DNA of 64,000 nucleotides from Ectobius pallidus (lineage: Eukaryota; Arthropoda; Insecta; Blattodea; Ectobiidae): positions 144,547,686 through 144,611,685 of the forward strand of contig CAXKWD010000005.1 of the NCBI GenBank assembly GCA_964059195.1, given 5' to 3'. How positions within the stretch are numbered: the stretch's first letter is position 1; every line of letters begins with the position of its first letter. The notes below the pieces were generated by a model. It did no database searches, was not told where the DNA came from, and worked only from the letters and a program-made list of their open reading frames with translations. Below, piece after piece: positions 21,179 to 31,868 of the stretch. The translations under genes were made by a program, and so were the position numbers.

Positions 21179-23124
21179 CACAGATCAACAGCCATTTTGG
21201 TGCCTTAGAATTTATACTTATTCTTGGGTATATTTAGGTCACTGATGCCAAATATGCCATTAGAGTTGTCTTATCAGCTTTAGTTTTGTGAGATATGGTA
21301 TTATCCCATTTTACGTTTGATATAAATAAAAAACAGTGCCTATTTTTAGCTTCTAAATCATGAGAAGAAAAAAGCAACACACTAAACATTACATTAACAT
21401 TACAATATCAATATAACATGGGGTCTTAAAAAAATTATTTTATCACATACTGTATGGTCGTTTATGACTTACGAGCTGTCAATTTGAGGGCCAAAAAATA
21501 ATCCAGCTTTTAGTTTTTCTGTATTTCGTACAGTTTTCGTCCTACGTGTCCAAAGTATGTTCAAGAACTTTCACTAGCTATATTATCAAGCAAGATTTTG
21601 TTTCGCTAGACTAAGAGTTCACGATTAAAATCTATATAAAAGTAGAGCTGATAGAGAAAAACTGTTTACATATTTGGAATAAGCACACTAGGTATAGCCA
21701 AAATCCGGTAAAAGATCTGAGACATCGAACAAAAAGTTATTTTTTGTTGGGCTGTGTTATGTATATAATGAACTGTACATGTTTAATATCGTTCAATTTT
21801 TTCCTTCCAAATTAAAAAGGAATTTGAAGATTCTTCAAGGTACAGTTGAATATTTAAATACTGAGCAAGCTGGACGAGGAGGTCGCATTCTGGAGATCAC
21901 GGGTTCAATTACCGAGGCTAGCGTATTTAATTGCAGTAGAGGGGGAGTTCCAATCGCAGTTATGTATTGCGGGTTTAAAATTCTGTTATCCTTTATTTTA
22001 GAACATATGTTTGTAATTAAAGATAATAGGTCCGGCCTTAATGACTTGTTGTAGATGCCAATAGGCCGATAACCTAATTATCCTAATCTGATTCAATTTC
22101 TAATCTCGGATTTTCGACTTGAATTTATGTCTTAAAACTTACAAAGTGAACTTACAGTAACCTCAGCACAGGGAATACTCTGCCGTCGTTATGGCAGAAT
22201 ATGGAACCCTTGCACATGTTCTGGGTGTCTTCCCATGTGGATTAAATTGATACTTCCATCCTACATAGCCTGTTACGCAAAAGGCTTGTTAGCATATATA
22301 ATATGCGGAAAATATTCATGTTTATAATGGACAATAGCAAACTGTTGCCTCATTTGTTTGAAAGGAAAACTCAATGTAGTTAATTCTGAAGTTTACTTTT
22401 GCTTTATTCTGTGAAAAAGTTTTAAATGGAAGTTCCAGAAGTTCAAATTAAGGAAATATAATAGGGATAGAGTTAAGAAGAAGAAGTTTTACCTTATTCA
22501 CACAACTGACTTTGTGAGAAATGTAGCCATGAAAAGTAACACCTTTCTTATTTTTTCTTCCTTTCATTTTAATGTTAGGGAATTCTTTGTTCACTTGTAA
22601 TTGTGTTAGTGTTAGGTAATACCCTATTTTTGTGTGAAGTAATTCTCTCTCGTCCTGCACTTTTGAAGTACGAAAAGATTTTAAACTTTTTAATTCGAAA
22701 ACACCCTCCGTCGTAATGAGGACGCTGAACTTGGCGGTTATTTCGGTTCAACAGCGAAGTTTTGTTTCATCGTTAAAGTAATTTTTTCTCTCTATCTCTC
22801 TGGATAATTTGTCTACTTAAAAGTTTGGAGCAACAAAAACTTCCATAGGAATGAGTTCGCTAGAAGGTTAATTAAATTAAGAATAATGTTTTCACTAATT
22901 AGACTTATTTGTAAATCGATGTAGTTAGTGTGAGTTAATTTACCCGTATCATTACTTTATTTACAACATGAATATCTGTAGAATTTTAACGGTAACTTAC
23001 AATTTGAATAGGCATATCGTTATTATAGTGTGAAAGAACGTTGTATAAATATGAAGAATGTGTTTAATAGACAGATTTAACCATTGTGTATTTATGTAAA
23101 TGGAAACGTAGTTATGTTTTATAG
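21179..23124. other. Two kilobases without a gene
   Basis: AT-rich. A weak tRNA-like patch with GGGTTCAATTACC occurs near 21900. Frames at 21779-22054 (plus) and 22448-22660 (minus) show no motif. Nothing else recognised. Confidence 0.5.
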
Positions 23125-23290
23125 ACTTATCAATACTTTTTTATTTTTTAACTTTATTTATTTATTATATTAATTACCGTTTTGAGAACAAATTTAAAAC
23201 ATTCGCACTGGCCCGCATGGACCTAAGTGCTTATTCAACACACAAAAAATAACTCCGGAGCTTATACTCCATTAAATCTGCGCTTATTTT
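23125..23290 (-). mobile_element. LINE 3' UTR fragment
   Basis: AACAAATTTAAAACATTCGC, ACTGGCCCGCATGGACC, CTTATTCAACACACAAAAAA aligns with 52470-52530 (CAAATTCCAATGCAAACAGT, CGCATGGGTCCGCATGGACC, CTTACGCAAAAACACAC), which lies just 3' of a decayed LINE coding end on the minus strand. TTTATTTATTTATTATA at 23145 would be its tail. I infer a second 3' end of that LINE family. Confidence 0.5.
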
Positions 23291-23426
23291 GTCTTAACCT
23301 TAGTCTTAGAATAAGTCATTAGTCTCTTATCCATTACTTTGTTATTTATGTAAATCTAACATTTTTTAAACCTTAAACCTAGTCATTTACTATTAATCCG
23401 ATAAACGACCCTGGCAGATCAGAATT

Positions 23427-23439
23427 GGGGGGGGGGGGG
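23427..23439 (+). repeat. G homopolymer, 13 nt
   Basis: A run of 13 G in an otherwise AT-rich stretch. Confidence 0.9.
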
Positions 23440-23544
23440 ATAGTGAGAGTCTTCGTGAGCGGAACCGGTATATTTTTTATTTTAATCAAGGAGCTTTTGA
23501 GTATTTCCTTATGAGGCTGATTACACCTCATACAAATTCGAGGA

Positions 23545-23625
23545 AGTACCGGGAATTGAACTCAGGCCTTCGGATTCGTAATAAGCTATACTAACCAATA
23601 GTTCAGGCGCAAGTGGTCATTATTA
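23545..23625 (-). mobile_element. tRNA-like SINE relic
   Basis: On the minus strand GAGTTCAATTCCCGG matches a B box and GCGCCTGAACTATTGGTTAG resembles an A box region. No second copy of this exact form was seen; a weak call. Confidence 0.35.
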
Positions 23626-23799
23626 TTACACATGACAGACGGGTATGTATAGATATCATAACCACATGATGCCGTATTGTTTGCCCCAAAGACATAGTAC
23701 CTTAAACCTCGGACTACTTATAAATAATAATTGATAGTTGTTAAGGTCATGTTATTCTTACAACGCTATATTACACCACTGTCTATTTTTCACTTCTCC

Positions 23800-24090
23800 A
23801 TACCCTAGTGGTTGAGGCGCTGCTCTACAAACAGGAAGGTCGCGGGTTCGATCCCCGATGAGGTCGTTGAGTTTCTCGATTGGTCTAATTCTTCTGGTGG
23901 TACTATGGCCCTGGGGTCGACTCAGTGTCTAACAGAAATGAGTGCCAGGAGGGATCTTGGTAGTAAAGGCGGCCGGTGCGTAAGGCAGACAACCTTACCA
24001 ACTTCATGTGCCGAATGTCTAAAAAGCTGGGAGCCTCAGCCTCTTGAGACCCTTTGGGCCTCCATGGCCTGCAGAGGGAACATTTTACTT
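23800..24090 (+). mobile_element. SINE family 2, near complete
   Basis: Head: TAGTGGTTGAGGCGCTGCTC (A box) and GCGGGTTCGATCCCCG (B box). Body: TATGGCCCTGGGGTCGACTC, AGAAATGAGTGCCAGG, GCGGCCGGTGCGTAAGGC, GGGAGCCTCAGCCTC, GGCCTCCATGGCCTG. The whole 290 bp aligns with the minus-strand copy at 41330-41620. A tRNA-derived, Pol III-promoted retroposon that depends on a LINE for movement. A 108-codon frame crossing it is incidental. Confidence 0.85.
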
Positions 24091-24800
24091 AATTTTACTA
24101 TTTTTCAGTTTGTCTATGGACGTGTTCATAGATTTTAAAGTTTACACTGTTTAAGATTGTGTCACGAGCAACTTTTTATTTTACTGGATAATTCTATCAA
24201 CGTAGAATTAATTACAATCTTTCAATAGATAATGGAGAATATAAAACGAATTTTTAATTTGAAGTTTCTAGCCTTGAACTATATTATTTCAGCTGAAGAT
24301 CTGTGCAGTGCTAAGGTTTTAATGAAATTACCCTATTTATTGTAGGTCATGAACAAATCCTTTCATACTTTTACACGAAGGTTACTAACACGGAAATTCC
24401 TTAACACAATGTGCATTCAATTCTAATGTACTAATGATCTCACTGTTCGCTGTCTGGTGAAATTTGAGGTTCAGTTATAATATAAATTACTTTAAGTTGT
24501 GCAAAATATGCCAAGGTTGTTTCTACCACAGTCAGCCCAATCCCTGAACTTCTTTTTGACCCATACCTCTTCCTTCTTTGTAACAAAAATGATGTATTAT
24601 AAAGCATTCCCCAGACTGGCCTACTTTATATTATATTGTTTTGCTTCCTTATAGAAGTAAAATTAATCCATGCCGTTTCTCTCCTAAAGAATCAGCCAGA
24701 AAAAAAGTGAATCCCATTTGAGTTTATACTCCAATCTAAAACAAAGAAATGTAACATCTTTCAGCATTTTGAGATGCATTAATAGTTCACGTTATATTTT
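24091..24800. other. Stretch without a gene
   Basis: Nothing recognised. Confidence 0.5.
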
Positions 24801-25195
24801 AGTTATTTTATTTTATTTTATTTTTATTTAATAATAATAATAATAATAATGAACATTACAGGTAGAAAACCTTGGCCTAATTAGAATGTCCATGACAAAA
24901 ATACAATTCGTAAGTACAAAATAATAAAAACAAAAGATAAAAAAGTTAAGAATGTACAACAGATAAGATACACAAAAGATACGTTACTGCAATTTCATAA
25001 AAAGAAAAAAGAAATTCCTAGCCACTTCTGGGTTCCAGCAGTTGCCAGGTTTCTTCTCTAAACACAGTACATAATGCCATCGCGAATAAAAAACATTTAG
25101 GATAAGGAAGAAAGAGTGAGGAGAATGTTTGGCATGATACATTAAACCAATACACTAACTACAATTTATTCTAACTCTGTTTAATATTTTCAGTT
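24800..25195 (-). mobile_element. Possible LINE 3' end with (ATT)n and AAAATA tail
   Basis: On the minus strand the segment ends in ATTATTATTATTATTATT followed by AAATAAAAATAAAATAAAA, a retroposon-like tail. Upstream, one frame around 25100-25010 reads RRNLATAGTQKWLGIS, protein-like after a stop. I suspect the last codons and 3' UTR of a LINE, but no reverse transcriptase motif is attached. Confidence 0.35.
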
Positions 25196-25204
25196 CATTA
25201 TTAA

Positions 25205-25935
25205 GTGCCAATGTGGTAATTTATAAGATTGTGTGGGGGACGGAAAATGTCTGTCTGTCTGTCCGTCTGTCTGTACGCGCCATAACTCAAATACGCTTTA
25301 TCGGATTTTGATGAAACTTGGTATACGCATTTATAATGTCCATGTTAAATGTTAAATGTTAGATGTCTGTCGGAGAACACAGAGTGTATAGACAATACCC
25401 AGAATATTAAAACTTTTGGTCTCCTGAGCTTTCTTAAGAGTGAATAAGAAGAATTCAGTCTTAGATTCATTGAGAAGAAAGCCATTAGCATTAAACCAAT
25501 TTTTAGCAGTCGCTAAATTGGACACTGCCTCCTCTTTTGCCGTTTGAACCTCGTTACTTACATTTAGTAACGTTGTATCATCAGCATACATGATGGTATC
25601 TGGATTTAAATTACATGCTAAGTCATTCGTGGCCACTAAGAAAAAAATAGGGCCCAAAACCGAGCCCTGGGGTACTCCATAATTTACATTGCGCAAATTA
25701 GACGTTTGACCATTAAACTTGACACACTGGGAAGACGTCTATTGATATTCGACCAAATCGGTTGGCCGGGACCGGAATAATGCCAAATTTGGTGCCTATT
25801 ATGATAATAAAAGAATTTAACAAATGCAAATCTGTTATCCTGACAACATATCGTTTTACATGGTTCATATACGGTTTTGGAATTTGCAGTAGTTAGCCAT
25901 TACACATTCCTTCGCATTTGATTATCAAACTAGTC
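25205..25935 (+). mobile_element. TIR element with GTCTGTCC-rich segment, copy 3, interrupted
   Basis: Begins TTAAGTGCCAATGTGG, GATTGTGTGGGGGACGG, then the CTGTCTGTCTGTCCGTC run, AAATACGCTTTATCGG and ACTTGGTATACGC, matching the right end of copy 2 in reverse and the centre of copy 1. The core breaks at 25344 (GTCCATG) and resumes at 25729 (GGAAGACGTCTATTG): in copies 1 and 2 these two pieces are contiguous, so 25345-25728 is an insertion (next entry). The far end matches copy 1 (ATACGGTTTTGG, CATTCCTTCGCA) and then fades. Confidence 0.65.
25345..25728 (-). pseudogene. Non-LTR reverse transcriptase fragment nested in TIR element
   Basis: The minus strand (frame open 25696-25352) encodes GVPQGSVLGPIFFL (RT motif B), then IMYADDTTLL (motif C, catalytic YADD), then AKNWFNANGFLLNESKTEF (motif D region), in the order of jockey-like LINE reverse transcriptases. 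Upstream fingers and downstream thumb/C-terminus are missing: after about 105 residues the frame runs into ATTTAAC repeats (TTAAATGTTAAATGTTAGATG on the plus strand, given in two parts TTAAATG TTAAATG), which look like a tandem 3' tail. The fragment is 5'-truncated and internally deleted, so inactive. It sits precisely between two halves of the host repeat's GTCCATG-GGAAGAC motif. Confidence 0.85.
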
Positions 25936-26132
25936 AGATGTTTATTTCGTTCATCAAGTTGAATACCGGTATATACGGAAGATATATTACTCTGAAATAA
26001 TTAGGCCTACATACATTAAGTGGAGTTCCTCGCCAGTCTATTTTGTGAAATTTTGACATATTTTAAGAATTTCTTATATCAGTGTATACGAGTTTGAATT
26101 AAGGTTAAGTATCAAACTTTAAACCTTGTAGA

Positions 26133-26405
26133 CCGCCGGCGTGGTCTTGTGGTTAGCGTCGCTGACTTACAGATCTGTCGACCCCGGTTTGATCTCCGGT
26201 ACCTCCTCGGATATTCCTCGTGATTCAAATTGAGGAGCTACTTGATAGAGAAAAGCGGCTCCGGTCATAGAAACCCCAATTAACGGCCGTGGGTGTCGGC
26301 ATGCTGACCACATGCCCCCAATCCTGCCATCTGCCTATGGTAGATGACGCAGCGGTCGGGTGGTAGGCCTTGTCCTTTCAGGGATATTGCGCCACGGAAC
26401 TTAGT
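26133..26405 (+). mobile_element. SINE family 3, with tRNA-like head
   Basis: Head: GTGGTCTTGTGGTTAGCG (A box region) and CCCGGTTTGATCTCCGG (B box). Body: TTCCTCGTGATTCAAATTGA, GGAGCTACTTGATAG, GGCCGTGGGTGTCGGCATG, CTGACCACATGCCCCC, GTAGATGACGCAGCGGTCGG. Partial minus-strand copies lie at 20300-20475 and 47285-47375. Confidence 0.8.
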
Positions 26406-27009
26406 TTTTTAGTACAGTTTTAGGCCGTAAAATTAAACTTTACATAAACTAGGCGGAGAGAGTTCTCTTAAACAATGTTTGCTATTCAGAATAGCACGAA
26501 ATTTTTAACAATAACTTATTGATATAGGTAATATAATATTAATATCAATATATCACAATAAATATAATACTTATTTAATATTCCATATTAACTACTTTTC
26601 TTCGCCTCACAATAGAACTCAAGAGATACTGTTGATTCATAAAGCACTTATCATTAGTTTTAATGAGGCATGAAACATGCCTCATTATCAAAATTGAAAT
26701 TAAATCTTGCCTTCATTTGGAATATCAATCTTTATCATTCTATTGTGTACGAGCATACAACTATACGGGACGTTAATCTTGCGAAGAAACAATACAAATT
26801 TTACGGGCAACCTTTTTATGATTCAATATTATATTCTACTGATTACTCTTAAAAAGCGATGTTGCTATCATTAAAGTTGCAGTTCTTCATACTTGAACTG
26901 ATTTAGCGTCAAAATATTTGAGTGAACAATGATGTAAATAAAATACTAAAGATAACATCTGACCTTTACAAATCATATATATAGCCTAAATTGAAATCTC
27001 GTTGTGCAG
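26406..27009. other. Stretch without a gene
   Basis: AT-rich, nothing recognised; if 27010-27129 is a real exon, this would be intron. Confidence 0.45.
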
Positions 27010-27129
27010 ATTCAAAAGAAATTGACTCCGGAAACGTATGAAGGAAGAACCATCAATGGCCTTCTACGTTTCCTGTTTACTGTTCGTCTCTATTTTCTGG
27101 ACAAGCTTAATGATTTGCCCATCAATTGG
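27010..27129 (+). CDS. Candidate internal exon, 40 codons, phase 0-0
   Basis: An acceptor (CTCGTTGTGCAG, ending 27009) and a consensus donor (TTGG then GTAAGT at 27130) bracket exactly 120 bp with no stop in one frame. It reads IQKKLTPETYEGRTINGLL, RFLFTVRLYFLDKLNDLPIN, W. The base composition is richer in GC than the flanks. The donor is a perfect GTAAGT; the polypyrimidine tract is only fair. I do not recognise the protein and no partner exon was found in the window, which would mean long introns. It could be chance, but length divisible by three, both splice sites and composition agree. Confidence 0.35.
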
Positions 27130-27589
27130 GTAAGTAGCATTCAGTTTAATCATCTGTGTACTATATTTCGCATGTCTTGTGCAATGAACTTTAATGAGAG
27201 ATCATCGGTAAGTCGAAAGCAGCGTATTCCGCACTTTCTTGCACATATTCTCATATTTAAGTATTGTAAATATCAGTCTGTGTAATCCTTAATTTACAAA
27301 CTTAAGTTTAATTAAGGATTTTTTGTTGTAATTTTGGAGTACTGCTTACACCCATTACTTTGATAGTTATATTCAATATATATATATATAGGTTGTTAAT
27401 AAATAACACCAAAATATTTTCCCTCTGTATAGAGGGGACATAGACAACATTTTTAGTGGGAGATTTTTGCTCTATGGATTCAATTTCTCCTGTTACAGCA
27501 TAAAATCTCCCAAGCATGGCCGCCACTGACTTCTAACATTTGAAAAAATGCAAAACAGAGGGACTTTGTTGTTAACACTGGCGTTACGA
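27130..27589. other. Stretch without a gene
   Basis: Holds a small hairpin (AATCCTTAATT ... AATTAAGGATT, 27285-27321) and the left member of an inverted repeat pair (27393-27477). No gene seen. Confidence 0.5.
27393..27477 (-). repeat. Inverted repeat partner of 32105-32190
   Basis: On the minus strand it reads CATAGAGCAAAAATCTCC, TATGTCCCCTCTATACA, AAAATATTTTGGTGTTATT, which matches the plus strand at 32105-32190 (CATAGAGCAAAAATCTCC, TATGGCCCCTCTATACAC, AAAATATTTCGGTGTTATT). The pair brackets the whole tandem duplication between them. Confidence 0.75.
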
Positions 27590-27774
27590 ATTAAATAAAT
27601 GGTGCAAAAATATATTGCACAAACTTTCTCCCATATACTTGTTAAAGGCTAGCACAGAGAAAAGTAAATTAAAGAGATAATTAAATTTCACTTATTACAT
27701 TTTCATAAAAACTAACAAATATCTAGAACGGAAAGCATCAGGGTCGATCTTTATGTTCAATGCTTTTACTGTGA

Positions 27775-27819
<45 letters not shown>
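27775..27819 (+). repeat. (AAT)n microsatellite
   Basis: About 15 uninterrupted AAT units. The corresponding place in the second duplicate (29630-29660) is shorter and interrupted. Confidence 0.9.
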
Positions 27820-28604
27820 CAATGGCAGTAAAACTATGGCAGTAATATTATTAGTACTAATACTACGGGAAAATTCAAATATAAATCGCACCTTGGGATG
27901 AATCGGTCCCACCCAACCCACCCTCACCGATGCAGTTTCTTTTGTACCACGATCTAGCAAATTCTTCTGTCCTCGTATTATGAAGAAACTCGTGATCGGA
28001 CGTTGGAGGTGTGACGTCATACCGCTAGACGAGAGGTGACAGGCTGACAAACCTCGCGGGAGATATAATATGCCACATTTTCGAAACCTACAAACAGTGT
28101 ATCGTACATTATTCGAAAATGCAAGGGCGCTTCGCTACGGCTGCCGCCTCCGCTTCGCGCACTTTAACTATGTGGTTAGTGTTATGCATTATTTAGTTAT
28201 ATGTAGAGGGGGATACAAGGCACTTGCGACAATATACAAGGACAGTTGGTCACTCTGCTTCGCTCAGAAACAAAATACATCACACAGTCCATGCAAATGT
28301 GAATATCGAATGGGCGGAGCTTAAGGAGCGACTTATATTTGAATTTCGCCACTACTGCTACTACTTAGGTTATATTGCACGCTTTAACTGCATGTAGGTC
28401 ATATAACGTGTTTAGTATTTTTGCGTGAACCATTAGTCTATAGTAACAGCTCATTCGAGTCATCTGCATCTATTGTTAAGTGATGTCTTCTTATGTAATA
28501 TTCAGTTTAAACGATTATAATATCCACTGACATAGCGGCGATGAGTTATGGAAAATAAACAAGTCCTACAAACCCGGCGTTTGCCTTTGCGAACGAAGAA
28601 ACCA

Positions 28605-28695
28605 TGAAAAACCCAAGTCAATTTGGGCAGCCACGAGGTTTGATTTGAACTCAGGACCCCTTCCCTGTTAGCCTATACCACCTCGCTGTAATTGG
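28605..28695 (-). mobile_element. tRNA-like SINE relic (family 6), in duplicate copy 1
   Basis: On the minus strand GGTATAGGCTAACAGGG, AGTTCAAATCAAACC and CCCAAATTGACTTGGG resemble the head and AATTTGAC tail of SINE family 6. It predates the tandem duplication, since 31027-31115 carries it too. Confidence 0.4.
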
Positions 28696-29270
28696 TTTTA
28701 GCGTGTTCATTACGACTGAGCTAAACTGACTGCATTTGCAACAATAAGTACATTAGGCCTATAGTTTTCTTGTTGCTAGGGGCAACAAAATGTCATTCAT
28801 ATTTCAATTGACATGTATGTTCTGAAATTCGCATTTAAGCCGTCCTTATTTCGTTTTTATCTTGATATCTATTAAATGTATAAAGAAATGTGTTAAACAA
28901 AAAATGTTCATTTTAAATTTCTCTACAACTTTACTGTGGTAGGTTTTCCTGTATCGCCTACAGTAATGGATATAATCTACAAAAATTGAAAATGGATACG
29001 AGTAAAGTACCCCTTAAGTCATTTTTGCAGAAATACGGATATAGCCATTTTATTGGTCATAGATAAGAGTTTCCAATTTTCAATTTTTATTAAAATCGTT
29101 AGAGCCATTTTTTAAAAAATCAAAAATTTTAAAAAAGTTTTCATGAAAAGTCCCCTTAATATTTCAGTTGTAAAGCTAAATTTCTGGGCGGTTCGACAAA
29201 ATTTCGAAAAAGTCCTTATTTCAAAAAATGAAGTAAATACAACGAGCCGTTTACCCGCTGTGCTTGTCCA

Positions 29271-29281
29271 CAGACAGACGG

Positions 29282-29316
<35 letters not shown>

Positions 29317-29324
29317 GACAGACG
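29271..29324 (+). repeat. (CAGA/CGGA)n tetranucleotide run
   Basis: A run of CAGA and CGGA units. The equivalent run in the second duplicate (31701-31742) is shorter and mostly CGGA CAGA alternation. Several overlapping short frames on both strands arise from it and are not genes. Confidence 0.9.
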
Positions 29325-29843
29325 TCATTCCAAAAATACTTTTTTCGGTTTCTAGGCTTCATGAAACATGCTCTCCCGGTGTTATCTCGACTTCGATTTT
29401 TTGTCACGATCACAATACTTTCTCTATACTACGTATATGGGAGAAAGTAAATAAATGGTGCAAAAATACGTTGCACAAACTTTCTCGCATATACGTGTTA
29501 AAGGCTAGCACAGAAAAAATTAAATTAAAGAGACAATTAAATTTTACTTATTACATTTTCATAAAACTAACAAGTATCTAGAACGGAAAGCATCAGGGTC
29601 GATCTTTATGTTCAATGCTTTTACCGTGAAATAATAATAAGAATAATAACAATAATAATAATCAATGACAGTAGAACTGCATATTATTAGTACTACTACT
29701 ACTACGGGAAAATTCAAATATAAGTCGCACCTTGGGATAAATCGGTCCCACCCAACCTATTCTCATCGATGCAGTTTCTTTTATACCACGATCTAGCAAA
29801 TTCTTCTGTCCTAGTATTATGAAGAAACTCGTGATTGGACGTT

Positions 29844-29951
29844 GGAGGTGTGACGTCTTACCGCTAGACGAGAGGTGGCAGGCTGACAAACCTTGCGGGA
29901 GGTGTGACGTCTTACCGCTAGACGAGAGGTGGCAGGCTGACAAACCTTGCG
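29844..29951 (+). repeat. 54-bp tandem duplication
   Basis: GGAGGTGTGACGTCTTACCG ... GACAAACCTTGCG is present twice in a row here (29844 and 29898) but once in copy 1 (near 27986), so it arose after the 1.86-kb duplication. Confidence 0.9.
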
Positions 29952-30309
29952 GGATATATAATATGCCACATTTTCGAAACCTACAAACAGTGTATCGTAC
30001 ATTATTCGAAAATGCAAGGGCGCTTCGCTACGGCTACCGCCTCCGCTTCGCGCACTTAACTATGTGGTTAGTGTTATGCATTATTTAGCTATATGCAACA
30101 GTATACAAGGGCAGTTGTTCACTCTGCTTCGCTCACAAACAAAATACATCACACAGTCCGTGCAAATGTGAATATCGAATGGGGAAGATTAAGGGGCGAC
30201 TTATATTTGAATTTCGCCACCACTACTACTACTACTACTTAGGTTATATTGCGCGCTTTAACTGCATGTAGGTCATACCACGTGTTTAGTATGTTTGCGT
30301 GAAACATTA

Positions 30310-30871
30310 GTCTATATCAGCGTTTCTTAACCTTTTTGAACCAGAGGACCTCTAAAATGAGTAAAAAACTTTACGGACCCCAAATTTTACATCCAATTTT
30401 TAAAAGTAGGCTATATGTAGGCCTATATTCTTAATATTTGGGGTATTAAATTATAGGTCGTTATAACGAAATACATTTCTTTTAATCCGACGGAAACACA
30501 GTTATTGAATTGGAATGAAACTATTGACAGTAAAATTATATTTTGAACACACTTTAATATGTATTACCAATTTGATAATATAATTGGGAATTATGTTATT
30601 ACTCACTTTTAATGAGACGGTTGAGCTTGACCCCTCTTGCAGAGTTCCTGTTTTTTTGGTTCAATATTAGTCAAATTTAGTCGATATGACCTGTATTTTC
30701 GAAGATTTTAAACCTTTGACATCTAGTGTCCATTTTATGTGAAAAATTTCTACTTCTTTACTTCCCACTTGATTTATGATATTTTTTAATTAATTATGTC
30801 TGCGGCCCATCTGCACCGTGTTCGCGGACCACCGGTAGGTTGACCATAGGTTGAGAAACGCTGGTCTATAT
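30310..30871 (-). mobile_element. hAT element with exact 8-bp target duplication
   Basis: Element 30318-30863 (546 bp) has ends CAGCGTTTCTTAACCT and, reverse-complemented, CAGCGTTTCTCAACCT. GTCTATAT occurs on both sides (30310-30317, 30864-30871). Copy 1 of the tandem duplication has the empty site (CATTAGTCTATAGTAAC near 28432), so the insertion is directly dated after the duplication. The interior shares GGTCCGCGGACC-, GCGGCCCATCTGCACC- and AAATCAAGTGGGAAGTAAAG-type blocks, inverted, with the smaller element at 52023-52281. No transposase frame. Confidence 0.9.
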
Positions 30872-31026
30872 TAACAACTCATTCGCGTCATGTTTCTATT
30901 GTTTAGTGATGTCTTATGTGATATTCAGTTTAAACGATTATAATATCCAGTGACATAGCGGCGATGAGTTATGGAAAATAAGCAAGTCCTACAAACCCGG
31001 CGTTTGCCTTTGCGAACGACGGAACC

Positions 31027-31115
31027 ATGAAAAACCCAAGTCAATTTGGGCAGCAACGAGGTTTGATTTGAACTCAGGACCTCTTCCCTGTTAGCCCATA
31101 GGCCTACCACCTCGC
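31027..31115 (-). mobile_element. tRNA-like SINE relic (family 6), in duplicate copy 2
   Basis: Duplicate of the relic at 28605-28695, with TAGGCCTA inserted or retained in its head region (31099-31106). Confidence 0.4.
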
Positions 31116-31700
31116 TGTAATTGGTTTTAGTGTGTTCATTGCGACTGAGCTAAACTGATTGCATTTCACAACAATAAGTACATTAGGCCTATAGTTTTCT
31201 TGTTGCTAGGGGCAACAAAATGTCATTCATATTTTAATTTACATTTATGTTCTGAAATTCGCATTCAAGCTGTCCTTATTTTGTTTTTATCTTGATATCT
31301 GTTAAATCTACAAAGAAATGTGTTAAACAAAAAATGTTCATTTTAAATTTTTCTACAACTTTACTGTCATAGGTTTTCATGTATCGCCTACTGTAATGGA
31401 TATAATCTAGAAAAATTGAAAATGGATACGAGTAAAGTGCCCCTTAAGTCATTTTTGCGGAAATACGGATATAGCCATTTTATTAGTCACAGATAAGACT
31501 TTACAATTTTAAATTTTTATTAAAATCGTTAGAGCCATTTTTTCAAAAAACAAATTTTTTTAAAAAGTTTTCATGAAAAGTCCCCTTAATATTTCAGTTG
31601 TAAAACTAAATTTCTGGGCGGTTCGACAAAATTTCGAAAAAGTTCTAAATTCAAAAAATGAAGTAAATACAATGAACCGTTTACCCGCTGTGCTTGTCCA

Positions 31701-31742
31701 CGGACAGACGGACAGACGGACAGACGGACAGACGGACAGACG
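31701..31742 (+). repeat. (CGGACAGA)n run
   Basis: Alternating CGGA and CAGA units, counterpart of 29271-29324. Confidence 0.9.
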
Positions 31743-31868
31743 TCATTCCAAAAATATTTTTTTCGGTTTCTAGGCTTCATGAAACGTGCTCTCCCGGTGT
31801 TATCTCGACTTCGATTTTTTGTCACGATCACAATACTTTCTCTATACTACGTATATGCGAGAAAGTAA

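Larger units (their letters stand above)
27590..29448 (+). repeat. Tandem duplication, copy 1 (1.86 kb)
   Basis: From AAATAAATGGTGCAAAAATA to TATATGGGAGAAAGTAA this segment is repeated at 29449-31868 in the same order and orientation at high similarity. The unit shows inverted ends: AACTTTCTCCCATATAC (27620) faces GTATATGGGAGAAAGTAA at the other end. Inside, a second inverted pair (GGGAAAATTCAAATATAA at 27867 and CTTATATTTGAATTTCGCC at 28333) bounds a CpG-rich segment with GAGATATAATATGCC, a TATA-like motif. I read the unit as a DNA transposon of unknown superfamily, perhaps with a smaller one inside, duplicated together with 30 bp of flank. Confidence 0.8.
29449..31868 (+). repeat. Tandem duplication, copy 2, with hAT insertion
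   Basis: Second copy of the unit at 27590-29448. It is 2,420 bp long; removing the 554 bp of hAT insertion plus target duplication gives about 1,866 bp, matching copy 1 (1,859 bp). It also has an extra 54-bp tandem duplication (29844-29951) and a shorter trinucleotide run. It ends GCGAGAAAGTAAA at 31868 where similarity to copy 1 stops. Confidence 0.8.

Noticed and set aside
23812..24138. 108-codon frame
   Set aside because: It lies on SINE family 2, and the minus-strand copy at 41330-41620 does not keep the frame.
29143..29581. Overlapping frames on both strands around the CAGA/CGGA run (also 31573-31909)
   Set aside because: Produced by the tetranucleotide repeat; the encoded TDRRTDRQ and VCLSVCPS stretches are typical artefacts.
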